From Nymphaea colorata (lineage: Eukaryota; Streptophyta; Magnoliopsida; Nymphaeales; Nymphaeaceae), in contig NC_045143.1 of assembly GCF_008831285.2 (NCBI RefSeq), positions 2,074,503-2,138,502 on the forward strand: a stretch of 64,000 nucleotides of DNA, written 5' to 3'. Position numbers and translations under genes: made by a program. Below, in pieces: positions 48,279 through 64,000 of this stretch (the first letter of the stretch is position 1; every line of letters starts with the position of its first letter). The notes beneath the pieces were generated by a model that saw only the letters and a list, made by a program, of their open reading frames with translations, was not told the origin of the DNA and made no database searches.

Positions 48279-51200
48279 TTAACCTGACCCACCTCCTGCT
48301 GATGAAGAAGCAGCCATGAATGACAAAAGCTGCTGCTTCCGCTCCAAATTTTGAGCCACAGTCTCGTCTTTGCGCTGGAGCAGATGAGAGCCATCGTTGC
48401 TGCCACTAGCAACGGAGATGATTGCTGCTGCTAGTGCCGATCGGAAGCTAGGCTCCGATGTAATAACCTTGGCGACGGCATCAATGGTCCCAGAGAAGCG
48501 CTGCTGAGATGATGACATAGATGTTGATGACGACGGACTGAGCTTCTGAAGATTGGTCTGACAGAATTCTTCATATGGAGGCCTTGCTAGAGCTGATGGC
48601 ATGGCTGTGCCGTTGCTCAATTGTTGGGGGCCGTTGTTGTTGAAGCAGCCAGTGCTGGCATTCCAGGAATTAGGAAGATGGCATCTCAGATCTGAAGAGA
48701 GGGTGATGTTTGAGAGACCAATTGCGGGATAATGCTTGGGCACAGAGGAGAAAGTTGATGGAAGGCTACTGAAGTGGTGAGAAGAGGATGTGGAGGTGAG
48801 ATCCAATGGGATTGTTGGGTAAGAAGGGGGTGTTGAAATGGCAGGATTTGAAAGATAGAAAGGACTTGATCTCGACTTATGATCGGAGAGATCTATCGTA
48901 AAACCGGCACAATTGGAAGTCCCGGATGTCGAAATAGAGGAGCTCGACATCAGCATGCGGGCTGCAGCAGAAGTGGTGGAAGCCATGACAGTGGCTTGAA
49001 CTGGTAGTGGGTGGTTGTGGGTTCCTTCGTATGTGGTTATCAGTATAGACATATCTTCTACACATCTTTGAACCTGAAATTAGTTTCCGGAAAAGAAAAT
49101 ACAGTCAAATTTAAATTTGGCTATCTTACATCACTCTAATTTGATTGCTGGAAACAGTAAACTCATCTTATTTTCTTGAATAACATGAATATATACATAC
49201 CTGTTTTTTAACTGGGCATGATGGTGCCACAGTGCATCTGTAGTACGCTCTTGGGCATGGGTTGCCTTTTGAGATCTTTTGCCCGTATTTCCTCCATTGG
49301 CATCCATCTGCCATCTGATCATACAATTTTCTTAAAGTTACAAAGATTGGCTTCAGTTTGTCTTAATTCATTGTTTGTTTGTTTTCCTTTTAACTTATCA
49401 CCTGTAAACCGTATTCCAAATGAGAGAGGAGTGTTTTATCCCGCTGCCCAGGTGAGAGCGGAAGCTCTGGCTGTCATCCCCCTCTCTTTTCTTGCCCCTA
49501 AAGTCTATGTGGGGGCTGTGTTACAAGTTTGATGGTTCACAAGTTTTTAAAACAAAATTCAAATTGGTTTTAACGTAATATTTGTCAATCAATTTTTTTT
49601 TCAAGGAAATGACAATTATTCCTCAAAGAGAAAAGGAAAGCAAATTTCCCTGACATTTCATGCATAAAAGAATTAAACACCAATTCATTTTGCTAATCAG
49701 GTGCAAACCATGGTTAAAGAAAAAAAAAAAGGTCAAGGATTGATGCGTGAATTAAGAGTATGTCAGAGATGAATATTTTTCAAAAACACCCAAATCAAAT
49801 TCAAATCTTTTCTTCAGCTAGCGTTTCGACTGTTCAGTGAAGATTCTTTGTCATTCTATATTTTAGTCAGGGCAACAGATTAAGCCATGCAACTGAGGCA
49901 GCATTAGGAGAAAAGTTGCAGAACTTACCGTCGGTGTGTCGCACCTTGTCCTTACAGAGACTCTTGCTTTCTTGGCGTACGCCTGTTGCTGGAAATCGTC
50001 TTCTGAACTTCTAGGTGCCTTCGACAACTTGCTTGGCGGCCATCCCTCTGCCATGTCTTCCTCACAACTCTTCTGTGGACTCTGATCTTTCCTCTGAAAC
50101 TTGCAGGCCAGCCCAAGGTCCAACTCTTCTTCCAGATGGGCATCACCCATTTTCTCACTGTTCTTGTTGCTCACCTTCTCTTCCTCTTTCTGAGCTGCGG
50201 TTGGATTATTCCCAAGACTCAAAGTAATCAACTCTGTCTCTTCAGTATCATTCCCCGAACTGCTGAAAATTGTGGCAGCAGTGCCAATAGGCTCTGAGGA
50301 TTTCTTGGCAGCTCCTTCCTGTTGGTCATTAATGTCAAAGAAACGCATCCGCAGCGCTTGATAATCCTTTAGTGTACGTGACAATATCGTCTTCAGCCTC
50401 TCATTCTCTTCTTTTGCCTTACTCACCTCAGCTTTGACGGATTCATGCTTCTGATCCTAGACAGAACAGTGATGTTGGTCATGATATATAATAGCAGCAT
50501 CGAGATTTTCTTTTCCTTGATTCTAGAATAGACCTGATACCTTGAGACGAACGGACTGAACAAGAAACAATATGCAGATTTGATAAAAAGCAAAAGCGTT
50601 TATTTTTTAAATGTGGATCCAAAATTGTATCTTAAATGGCCTAAGTTCAGTTTAATTCAAATCTCCTTTGTTTCATGTAGTTATCAGTTAGTTCTGCAAC
50701 ATGTTTGGATCGGAATAAGGGACATTCACAATTCCAATTGCAATTATTAAGTCTCTTTCTATATATATATATATAGATCGAAAACTTTAGGTGCTAGACC
50801 CGTAAATAATCCTCCTTATCGTTGAACTTTCAGAAAAACGAGAAGAAAAATAATTTAATTAATGTTAAATGACTATAATACCTTATATCCGTTTTCTCTT
50901 TATTTTTCTTTAAATAATTCATCTTTAAATGTTCCAACTAAGATGACTTGTTCATGTGGGTAGCATCATCTTGTTTTTTGATCTTTACTAAATGGATGGT
51001 TTAGATACAAACAAGGAGAAAATCAAATAGCATATTTTAGTTATGTGACATTAACCAACAACTTTTTTTCTTTGTTTTTCTCAACCGTCCACAAAAAAAA
51101 TTAACATTATAGGTCTATCAAATTCAGGGAGAGAATTTGATATTCAAACCAAACCATTAAGCCAGGGACAAAAATCAGACCGTTCATTTTTTTTAAATAA

Positions 51201-52075
51201 AATATAAGCAACCTAATATATCTATAAAAATCTATTTTGATGTAAAACTTGTTTTTAATATGCGCTTTCCATCAATTTATTCTTAAGATCATATTGGTAA
51301 GTTAGATTTAAAAGAAAACACTTTCAAGTTTCAACATCTCATTTAAACAATCTAGTTTTTGTTCCTGACCTAACTGCGGTTTCTATCAATTTTCCTATAT
51401 ATACAATATTTAGTGCGATGGAAAATAATTTTTTTTCTCACTTTTGTTCGGAGCCTGATAACAATATCTAACATATGACAAATTTTCATAATAGAACTAA
51501 TCGAAAGGCTGAACAGGGAATGAAAATAGTGACAGGAAAACCCAACAACCGTGAAGATATATGCGGAACTGGACGTCCTTCCGCTTCAAACATTGAAGCA
51601 TGACTAAACATTGCCACTTCGCGACTTCCAGAATAAGTTGTATATATGAAAACGAAACATTAACGAAACTAATTATGACAAGATGCAACCAAAAACAAGA
51701 GTCCGGTGGCTCTGCTTTATATACAGTTCCAAAAATCAACATAATTCAACCTCATGCTTCAGCTATCAACCCGATGATAAGATAACTCAATCTTTCACCT
51801 TTCATGGCCACCTTGCCTTAAAATCTTTCAAATTATCAAAAAAGAGAAAGAGAGAAAAAAGAAAAGCAGGGATAATAAAAAGAAAAGCCAATAGTTTCGA
51901 CTAGACTAACTAAATATACAATACGCAATTTCAAGCAGGTGTAAGCAGGAATCAAAAGAGAAAAGTGAAAGCCAAGAACCTATACCTTTTTCCCGTTCAT
52001 CTCATCATCTGCTTCTTTCTTGGGTTCACGATCTCCAAGAACAGAAGGCGGCCTCGCGAACAACTGCAACTCCAT
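48279..52075 (-). CDS. WRKY-a: WRKY transcription factor, group IIb (WRKY72/61-like), 508 aa
   Basis: A predicted nuclear factor binding W-box DNA. Minus-strand exons are 51986-52075, 49929-50456, 49201-49314 and 48279-49073, with GT-AG borders. A leucine-zipper-like coiled segment spans about residues 35-67 ([20 protein letters not shown]). The motif ELITLSLG follows, then LDLGL at 142-146 (EAR-like LxLxL), the basic KKARVSVR and the WRKY domain with WRKYGQK at 213-219. Zinc ligands are Cys233, Cys239, His263 and His265 (C-X5-C-X23-H-X-H). An intron falls exactly before VQR within the finger, the group IIb hallmark. After the domain come [17 protein letters not shown] and a C-terminal [15 protein letters not shown] block. 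The 1.5-kb intron 1 shows no copy of the extra exon found in WRKY-b. An in-frame ATG nine codons upstream is possible. Confidence 0.93.
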
Positions 52076-52458
52076 GCCCACTGACTTCTTTCTTTCTTGC
52101 ATTCACGTTTCCTCTCAAAGTTAATTTATTCATGTTCTGGGAGGTCCAGCTGTTGACAAAACCAGGAAGAAAGCAGTGGCATAAATTCAAACCTATATTT
52201 TATTAGCAGTCGGACTCTTAACACGTTCACATATTTAGTAAAGTTCAACGTTCATGATGTGTCACACTCAGTTCAAAGTTCAAACGTATCATGATGGACA
52301 TAAACTTTGAATAGGAGATTGTCGATATCAGCTGTCATGCCATTAGATTCCTGAATTGATAAAGACCTCTGCTGGCCAGATTTTCTGGTGAGGACACGAG
52401 TTGAAACCTCGAGGATCAGAACACCAGTTAAAAGCCTTAAACAATATATACATATGCG

Positions 52459-52469
<11 letters not shown>

Positions 52470-52511
<42 letters not shown>
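52470..52511. repeat. (CA)n/(TA)n microsatellite upstream of WRKY-a
   Basis: A GCGCGCGCACACACA stretch runs into about 40 bp of TA, roughly 400 bp upstream of the WRKY-a start. Open frames coding for repeated Ile-Tyr here are artefacts of the TA run. Confidence 0.95.
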
Positions 52512-52513
<2 letters not shown>

Positions 52514-55464
52514 AAGAGCAGAGTCAGTGTTAAGTGCCCACACGAACCCCCAAAAAAGTTTTTTGTGATTATATATAATGATATTTCTAAGTAATTTTCT
52601 TACTATGGCTTTTAAAAATTTAAAAATTTGTACCTAGCATCCATTTAACCAGACATCATTGTATATAATAAGTGAATATGAAGAGAAATTGGAGACTTCA
52701 CACCCGTGGCAAATTCTATCTCGGGTTTCACCTGGTGTTGACGTCTTAAGGTGTGATCTGGTCTTTGAAATGTTTTCTATTAAAAAAAAAAAATCTAAGA
52801 AAGAGTTTGGAATCTTTAGATGATATCCTAAAACTAAAACGCGGTTTTGAAAACAAAACATGGTTTTGCTTCCCTTCAAAACCAGGCTGTTCATAGTGTT
52901 TGGGTGCCATCAAAAATGGATTTGAAGAAAATTCAATTTTGACAAAACTTAGTTTTATAAAAAAAAGTAAAAAGTCTGACTCCATGAAGTTATTTATAAA
53001 AACAAAATTATAACCTTGTTTTATGAGAGTGCCCTTCAAATAAACATATCAAGCTTCCAAAAAACTTATTAAAAAATATTTGGTTTTTATAAAACCAAGT
53101 TTTCACAAAAGTGGGTCAGACAAGATATCATCCAAATGCCTCGAAAGCATTAAGGAAATTCTTTTTGGCCTTATTTATGATTTGACATCATAGTGGGGGA
53201 CTTATCTCTCCAGTGGTCAATTTTGGAGTGCTTAATCTTTTAAGTTTATCTAAAATATTTTAATTAGAACAATTGTTTATTTTTTAAGAAGATTTTTTTG
53301 ATATTTTTTCTACCTATTGACGTCCCTTTTAGCTGAATGGGTGCGTATCGATGGATTAATTACCAACTTAGCAGCTCTGCAGCTCACAAGCCTCCTTCTA
53401 CAACAGAAAATGAATGATAATTGCTTCGACCTACAAAAAAAAATGCTTATTTTTATATTGATACTTTAAGATAATTTTTTTCAATTGCTCTTTTAAAAAT
53501 TTTATAATTATCGCCTTTTTACCACTACAACTTACAACAATTTTATGGCAAAGGGTTTGGTTTTTGAACTTATTTTTATTGGAACTGAAGGAACCGTAAA
53601 AAAAAAAAGATTTGAACTCAAATATATTACGATTATATGTGTACATATAATTTTTTGATTTTGATATCGTGGTTCAAACTTCCATATACGTTTGAATTGC
53701 CCACCCAGTAGGGGCATTTTGGTCACTTCAAGCTGTCCAACAGTCACTGTTCGGTTTGACATCCGGGTTCCTTATTCAAAACTTCATCATCATCAACTTC
53801 CATCAACCGCCACGGGTTGTCTGTTTTTGAAGTCTTGATGTGAGCCTCTATTTTGTTAATAACTCTCAAACAAGGGTCTCAAGTAAAAAAAAAAGCTTCC
53901 TTTTTGAAATATATAATATATTCAATACCAACTTCTGAAAAGAATGAGTCGTTATCTTTTTATATAATCAACCATGTCTTTTTAATTGCTACCAAATACT
54001 AGGACATAAGTCAGTCTAATTTTGCTCTATTTAATCGAGATTTTAACATGACATAAATTATTGTTTCGATTAAGAGATGATTTTGCTAGCTTTAACAAGT
54101 TGTCAACGTTATGGTATAAACGAGAGAAGTCTGGCAACTTGGTGCAGCAAGTAAGCGTGGAATAAAGTAGTTGAAATCTATCAAATCAAAGACCAGACAT
54201 GCGTAGACAAGTATGATCGGCTGAGGGAACTCATAAGCTGTAAGAAGGTCCAAATTATAATTATTTCTTCCACATGTTATGCTGATGCCTTCTTTTTTTA
54301 ATTTCTTGGAAGCTCTTTCTGCCATCACATATAAGCATTGGAATCTGTTGTAACATGATTGAACTCTCCACAGTTTTTTTTTTCTTTTGATTCTTGAGAT
54401 GGTAAACGATCAAGTTATGTTTGTCCCAAAAAGCATAGCATAATTGGACGGTAAGGCGGTTCACATGCAATAAGTGTAAGGTTTGAATCTCGTGACCGTT
54501 GTCACGTTTCGATGCATTATTCCTTTGGCTTAAAAATGGTGGTAAGCACGACATTCGAGTTGAAGGATGTACCTTAGTTTAATTAAGTCTTGAAGCAAGG
54601 AAGAATCCTATGCATACCTTAGGGTTTTATGCTGAAGGAGATTTTGTGTAAGTAAACATTAAAAAAGATGTTTAAGTCATGCTGTATGATCCATATTATA
54701 TATATGTATATGCGTGATGTGTTTATCAAACCTGTTGAAGACCTACCCTAAGTTCTTTCCGAATAATTATGGTATATGTGATTACATGTTTGCAAACATA
54801 TAAATGGACTAACATAAGGACGAGGGCCTACACTTCAGCCGGTTTTCACCGGAAAACATATAAATCAACATAAAAATGGAGTTTTCGTTTATATAGGAAG
54901 CAAAAAGAAAAAAAATTTGAAACTGTTGACTTTGAAAAAAAATAGTTTTTAATAAATTATTCAGTTTTCGGATATATTTACAAGGTAGATTATAGAAAGA
55001 ACGAGCGGCAGATAAAAATGATGTATCTGACAAAATATTCAATCTGACTATATATATGTATATGTATATAACTGGATGTACCCGTGACACATGAGTGTGT
55101 ACAGATGACCCATATTCCTGTTTAATGTGCACAAGCAAGATGTCATTTGACTCTGATCAAAGTGCTTCCTCATTAGTTAGTAGATGTGACCATTGGCAAA
55201 AAACACTATACGCGCTTCCAAAGCAGCGGACATATTTATTCTTATCTTCCTGATGAAATGAAAAACATTATTCGCAAGCGATAAGTAATCAGCAAAAGCA
55301 CTTCAAGCATCTTAAGCTGCCATTCAATGGATCGAGTAAATAGAATTGGGAAAAAGCCAGCGACATGCAAGCAAGCAGAGGTATTTCCATGCCTCAAATT
55401 AAGAACTCGCTAGTAGTGGACGCTTTGTGCTCAGGGTCGAATACACGCTTCATATGTTTAACCA

Positions 55465-55531
<67 letters not shown>
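55465..55531. repeat. Compound (CT)n(TA)n(TG)n microsatellite
   Basis: Three different dinucleotide tracts are fused end to end in the WRKY spacer. Confidence 0.95.
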
Positions 55532-56689
55532 ATTGCTAAAATTAAAACAGCATGACGCAATACTGTATCATAAACCACCACTAGTTCTCCATAAGGTGAG
55601 TATTTTTTCCTTGTAAGAAAAGGGGTTTAACATTTACCAATGTTGTTTCATTTGTGTTTTATAAAAAGGTTTTTTTTATCTGTTTGAGCACCTGAACCGT
55701 TTGAGAGCAAACACAAACACATCTTCGTCTTCATCATAAGACATGTATGCAAATCATTAATGTGCTCAAGATTGAAGACTACTAAAAATTAGAGATAAGA
55801 TAACTATACTCCTTCTGGTAGTGTTAAAAAAAAAACCTCTCAAGAAAATGAAAAACCAAAAAAATACCTTTCTTTTTAAAAAGTTAGCAAAACACCTATA
55901 TTTCTTCTTTCATGTGCATATCCATTATAGGGGGTTAACAACTCATCGCCTAGATAAAAAGGCCAAAGCCTCTCTGCACACCTTTCTCCTCCACCTCTTT
56001 CCCCCAAAAACAAAACTTCTCCTGTCTCTGGGACTCTAAGCTGCATCGATTCAGCAATGCCAGCAGTATACCTTACAATTTAGGTATTATACAGTACTCT
56101 TACGTGCTCTATCAAGACGTATATGAAATTATTTATATTTGTGCATGTTTTTCTCTGTGTGTGTGTGTGTGCATGCGCGCAAACGTAATTAAGCGTGTTG
56201 CAATTGATGGGATCGACATTCAAAACTTAACGCGGGTAAAGGGTCAACTGTGATTGGATCTCAGTCTGAAGTTGAGTCCTATACGTATCAATTTCCTTGT
56301 TTTTTGTCCTTTTGTCTGTTTTTTCCTATTGCTTTTGCCATTTATTAACTACTAAAATGCTTTCCCAAGTCTAAACAAGACAAGGAATATTTGCATAAAG
56401 TCCAACACTGCCTTTGATCGGCCTTGTATCAACACTGGTCATGGTTTCTTGTGACTTGCAACGTTGATCTAATATTTCTTCTCTCTCTCTCTCTCTCCCT
56501 CCTTATTGCTGTCTCTTTTTTCAAATCTGTAGCAGGTTTTCCTTCCTAACGTTTACTGGGAGGACCACTAATGAAATTACGTTATCTTTCTCTCTTTCTT
56601 GATTGCATAGGGGTGGTCTCTTGTTTGATTCTTACCGGTGCTCTTCTTCTGATGACATTGAGAATCGAGCTGATATATATGTTAATTGT

Positions 56690-57154
56690 CTCCCCTTTCT
56701 TTCTAAAGATGTTGATGGATCAGATTCAAACCAGATGTATGTTTCACCTTCATCTATTTTTTCAGATATCTATTTATTTGGAGTTGAATTTATAGTTGAA
56801 TTTGGATGAAAAAATAAATGTATATAATAAGTCCGAAATCTGAATGTATAAATCGAGATCCCATCCAAATCCTATTTTTATGTTAACATCTGAATTCGAG
56901 TCTGATTTTTAAGCTGAATCCAAACCATAATATAGACATTGAGTATAGAATATTTCTTTGAAATTATATTTGATCCTAATCTGGATATGAATCCAGTCAA
57001 TATTTACTTAAATCTGAATCCGATCGGATATCATTTCTTATATTTGAATCTGATCTGAACTATCAATCAGATATCAAATTTTTTTATGTGTCCAGTTTGT
57101 TTTATGCAGTTCGATTGGATATCTAATCTAGATCGGACTTATTGGCATCCATAC
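56690..57154. mobile_element. Short TIR element, second full-length copy
   Basis: It starts near GATGTTGATGGATCAGATTC and ends near CTTATTGGCATCC, imperfectly inverted ends like those at 28112-28554. The interior has degenerate GAATCCGATCGGATAT words. No open frame suggests a transposase. Confidence 0.6.
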
Positions 57155-59671
57155 TTCTCTCTCTACATCTCTCATACGCTTAATATGTAAAAATTATTTT
57201 ATAAAGAAAAAGTGAATTATTTTATTTCTTCTAAGTCAATCTACGGAACCATTTAACTCTGCCCTTTGGTAGCACTTTATCATTGGCTAGCTTTAATTCA
57301 ATTAAAGAATGAGATGTGTGTGTGAGAGAGAGAGAGCCGATAAAATGGAAATATATAGCAAAATTTGGGAACAAGAAGTCCCCTAAGTACATGAGAGAGA
57401 GAAAGAGAGAACTTGCACCAGCTTAGCTATATCATTTATCAATAACACATACAATTGCAGGATTATAATATATATATATATATATATATGAAATTGCACC
57501 ACTCGTATCATATACACCGTCCCAAGCAAGGAGCTGATAATTACCCTAAAATCAGTTCTTAATTAAAGGCGCGTGATCTTGAATGAATATTTAAACCTTC
57601 CTACTCATAGAGAAATTCATCTTGTTTATGTCAGCAGGGGAGAATAGTCCATATCTAGTATAGAAGCCAAGCTATCAGAGTAACATTAATTCAAAACGGT
57701 ACTATCCATCCCTAATTTAATGCTTCTGCCAGTGTTCTTCTAGCCTCATTATCGCCCCAGTACTATTGAAAAAGCTGTTTGCATATTTGCCATCATATGA
57801 TTGAAATTCACTTTACAGTGATCACATCTATAAAGTTTAATTTATCAAAAATACTAAGTGGAACAAGAAAAAAGAACTGATCTGGCTTACTGGTATGGCA
57901 CTTTGGATGGCTAATTTGTTATGCGCCCAAAGATCATATTTTAACAGCTTATAGAGGCTATTCTTTTGAGGTAATGAGTGTATAGTCAGTATATCGCAAT
58001 TCCAGAAAAGATTAACAATCTATAGTCATGACCATCTTGATTCTTGACTGTATATGCGTAGCTATGAATTAAGCGGGCAGGGTATGTCTCATCTATCGAG
58101 TTAAAGTTCATGAACCCTTCGAATCTCAATGAAGATGCACCTTTGACTCTCACTTGTTCGTCATGTTTCAGCTGAATGTGAACCTGTATATGAGATTTAC
58201 ATGATCGATTGGATAAGAATCGGGTCTTTAGTTTGTGTTTCTAATGCAAGAATATATCATTCTAAATTTTTATTTTAACAGCGATAGTTTGGCATCTGCA
58301 TTTTGAGTTCTCGAAATTCCAGCTGTACTTATTGGAATAAACCATGCAATTATTCGCAATATAAAAAGTAAGAAAGATTTAGAAGTGTTTTCGTGGACTT
58401 GTGGAAAGATGCCAACTAGATGACAAGTCACTTTTCTTAGAAATTTTCGAATGTCTTGACTGTTCATTAGTCACTGCACATGAAGTTAGTTTGAAGATTT
58501 CTTGAGCTGTCTACTTTTAGCTAAGAAGTCAATACTAACCATCTTCGTCGCCCTAAAAGGTGGGTCAATGAAATACTTTTCTGAAGATACAGGAGTTGAT
58601 TACTTGATGTCTATCTGAAATTTTTACGTTTGCTTATTCAAGCCTTAGGCCAGCATGACGTTTTTCTCCAACATCCGAAGGAGAAAGGAAGGATACATAA
58701 CTTGTGGAAATTTGGACGATCGGTGAAGGTTTGAAGTTAAAGGAATGTAGAAGACTAATTTTCACCATATATAAGCCCAAACCTGTGGATATGAATTATG
58801 AAGATAGACATTGACCATGATGAATCCCTCCGCGCGTTTGCGTTTGATTGAAGATGAAGTGTGAGTTGCAAAAATATTTATACAATTGGGGACTAAGGAT
58901 CAGTGCTAATGTATTAAAGATCTGTACTATGGCCTGTCTATTGACTCATCCGGACAAAGGAATTAAGATCGAACCCGTTGGTGTTCATGAATTTAGGCAA
59001 ACAATTGACATGCTCGGCCATAGTTTTGGACTGATTGATGAACTGATAATAGCATTCCGTGGCCAAAACTCTGTACAAACTTTATCTAAAATCTTAATGC
59101 GTTGACAATTTTGACTAATGCTAAAAGGGGATGTTTGAAAGGTGGAAGTTCCCTTTTACTCGAAAGATTACATGAATTTTCTCCCCAGATCGCATTTTGC
59201 CTGATATCAAAGAAAAGATGGGTATCTGTCTTCTCAGAGTTTAGGTTCTAATGAAAGAAACATTCTTATGGCCTGGCAGACCGTGTTCCTACTAAGAAAT
59301 ATAGAGAAGTTGTCTTTTCCACCCTTTCTGCACATCCTGCTAAGTATACTTACAGGCTTCAGCAATAAAATATGAAGTATATTTATATGTGAATGTTTTG
59401 ATAACCAATTCTTTGATTTGCTGCAATTAGACATGCATACAGAACTTTATTGCATAAAAGAAATCAACGGACATGAAAGTGACAAAATTTTGAGATTCAA
59501 AGAGGGCATGTTTACACTTAAAAAATATCAATTGCAGCTTGTCCTAACAAATCAACTATGGACATCACATCTCTGTGATCAATTTTGAAAAAAAAAAAAA
59601 AAGAAACTTTCAAATGAATAATGTTCCTTTTCTGGACCCAACTGGAGTTACTGGACCCATAAGGGCCAGAA

Positions 59672-62578
<2,907 letters not shown>

Positions 62579-62660
62579 GGCCGGATCTCTAGCTATAGCC
62601 ACTGTCTTCTTTCTTTTTCTTGAGGACGCATGCACGTTTCCCCCACGCTCCCCAACTAGC

Positions 62661-62669
62661 ATATTTATA
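62661..62669 (-). promoter_or_regulatory. Probable TATA box of WRKY-b
   Basis: On the minus strand the sequence is CTATAAATAT, 83-91 nt upstream of the ATG at 62578. It overlaps the in-frame ATG at 62662, which argues that translation starts at 62578. Confidence 0.6.
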
Positions 62670-62679
62670 GTCCCCGGAC

Positions 62680-64000
62680 GATGTTACACGGAACCAGCAA
62701 CAGCGGCGAAAGTGAAAACTTCAAAGTTATATTTTATTAGCAGATGGGACTGTACACATCTTCAATGAATACTTTCGAATCCAACTGTACATTAGTTAAA
62801 GAGCTCTCAGAATTCAACAATGTCGACAACGGAGCGGACTGAGATTTCAATGCGCGCTGTGATATGATAAGGTGGCGGTGCACGTGCAACCCGTGAGGGA
62901 AGTTGAAGCCGAAGTCTTCGGCTGCCTGCAATTACTGCTCCTCCCCATCTCTAGTTTCTCATCAAACTCTTTGAAAAAGACTTCCGCTGTGACTTCTCTG
63001 TTGGCCTGTCTAATTTATTAACGAAATTCACTCTTTGAAATATACAAATAATGAGAAAAGAATAGATATTAATATTGTTCTAGCCTTATGTTAGGAACCA
63101 ATCATATATATATCAACATGGGTGCATATCACAACAAAAACTTAACTGTTCTGAATATTATCCACTTATATGGGGCCTGCATGCATTGGCCAAATGATAG
63201 GCTCTATCTTCGACAATGATTCGTGCCGGCCAATACATTCATGAAATAGTATATTTTTAAAAAAAAAAACATAAATTTAATTTGAAATTACTTGTTTGGG
63301 CCAAAATATAGTGGCGGCTTTACCAGCCAAAATGCCTTATCATTTAGAAAAACGATACAATACTTAATTGCAAAGTTAATGATTAGAGACCATACTTTGT
63401 GGGAGAGAGAGGAATCCTTCCATATTTAGTTTTAAAGCCTCTCGATCTGGTTGTGGTTTCTTTCGAGTCAGAAACTAAAAAAAATCATATTGGCATTTGA
63501 AAATTCTCTAGGAAAATCGATTTGCAAAAAGAAGTTAGTTTTCTACTCAAATCTCGACATGCAAGAACAAAATCAGAACTTAATTGGTACTGAGTACATT
63601 ATATGGTAGCTGCTAGACGGCCATGGGAAGCAGAAAGTTTCAGAAATTATTGGGCAGGTATAAATGGAAATTTTCACTTGAACTTTGTAGTCAAGATTCC
63701 TCCATTAAAATCTAAGTCCAGCCATACATCAGAATCCAGCCTGTGTCCCATCTGTTTGCATCAGCGTCATCTGCAAGCTAAGCTAGCCGCCGGTGGGGGC
63801 ATTTTGGTCACACCAAAAAGTCGTCAATTAGGTAGTGCCTGTTCGAAATCTGGGTCTTTCTTCATAGATAGATACATCAAATTAAGGTTCCAGTATTCCC
63901 CAATATTAGTCAAGATGGCGTGACATATATATGGAACAGGTAGGTCAATTTTGTTTGCTGACGGCTCCTCGTCTTTTTGGTAGGTCTGCAACTGTTTGAA
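62680..64000. other. Region upstream of WRKY-b
   Basis: The promoter side of WRKY-b. The block 62725-62752 resembles 52192-52215 upstream of WRKY-a (ATATTTTATTAGCAG). The segment around 63790-63860 (GGGGGCATTTTGGTCA) resembles 53708-53735 upstream of WRKY-a. No gene is seen; the plus-strand frame at 63603-63923 has no recognised domain. Confidence 0.5.

Larger units (their letters stand above)
52076..59671. other. 7.6-kb spacer between the two WRKY genes
   Basis: No gene is seen. It has a (TA)n tract at 52470-52511, AAACTTAGTTTT-type repeat sequence at 52790-53110, a compound (CT)n(TA)n(TG)n at 55465-55531 and (CT)n near 56480-56500. A GAATCC-type TIR element lies at about 56690-57154 and (TA)n at 57469-57489. 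The WRKY-a promoter occupies the left end and the WRKY-b 3' end the right end. Small open frames (for example 58848-59105) carry no motifs. Confidence 0.65.

Noticed and set aside
63603-63923. 106-codon plus-strand frame with a CPIC-like Cys motif
   Set aside because: No zinc-finger spacing or family similarity, and it lies in the WRKY-b upstream region without promoter or splice signals.

Overview
This window is nuclear DNA from a flowering plant. The genes are split by spliceosomal GT-AG introns, the spacers are AT-rich with long (TA)n tracts, and decayed LTR retrotransposons fill one third of it. The gene families (a plant-type P5C dehydrogenase, FMO1-like flavin monooxygenases and group IIb WRKY factors) are those of angiosperms. 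The sequence alone does not give the species.

Layout. (1) 1-7.8 kb, minus strand: the 5' part of a mitochondrial delta-1-pyrroline-5-carboxylate dehydrogenase gene (ALDH12 type). Eleven exons are in the window and the gene runs off the left edge. (2) 10.3-13.0 kb, minus strand: FMO-A, an intact five-exon FMO1-like gene. (3) 13-35 kb: a gene-poor block. It holds three copies of an LTR-retrotransposon-derived repeat (called R1 here), a Ty1/copia element that has lost its reverse transcriptase, three separate long inverted repeats, GGATTCGAAT-type terminal-inverted-repeat elements and minisatellites. (4) 35.5-46.9 kb, plus strand: FMO-B, a two-exon pseudogene fragment, followed by two intact genes, FMO-C and FMO-D. 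(5) 48.3-52.1 kb and 59.7-62.6 kb, minus strand: two WRKY group IIb (WRKY72/61-like) genes, WRKY-a and WRKY-b, separated by a 7.6-kb spacer. FMO-D and WRKY-a converge.

The three intact FMO genes share one architecture. Exons 2 and 3 are exactly 238 and 176 nt in each, intron phases are identical, and the predicted proteins are 522, 531 and 525 aa. This is a local duplication array, with one member inverted relative to the others and pushed away by about 20 kb of transposon-derived DNA. The two WRKY genes are also local duplicates, but WRKY-b has a 27-codon exon with no visible counterpart in WRKY-a.

FMO1-type enzymes and WRKY factors both act in plant immunity (Arabidopsis FMO1 makes N-hydroxypipecolic acid). 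Co-regulation of these neighbours is only a hypothesis here. All exon models were built by hand from reading frame, family similarity and splice dinucleotides, and none has been checked against transcripts.
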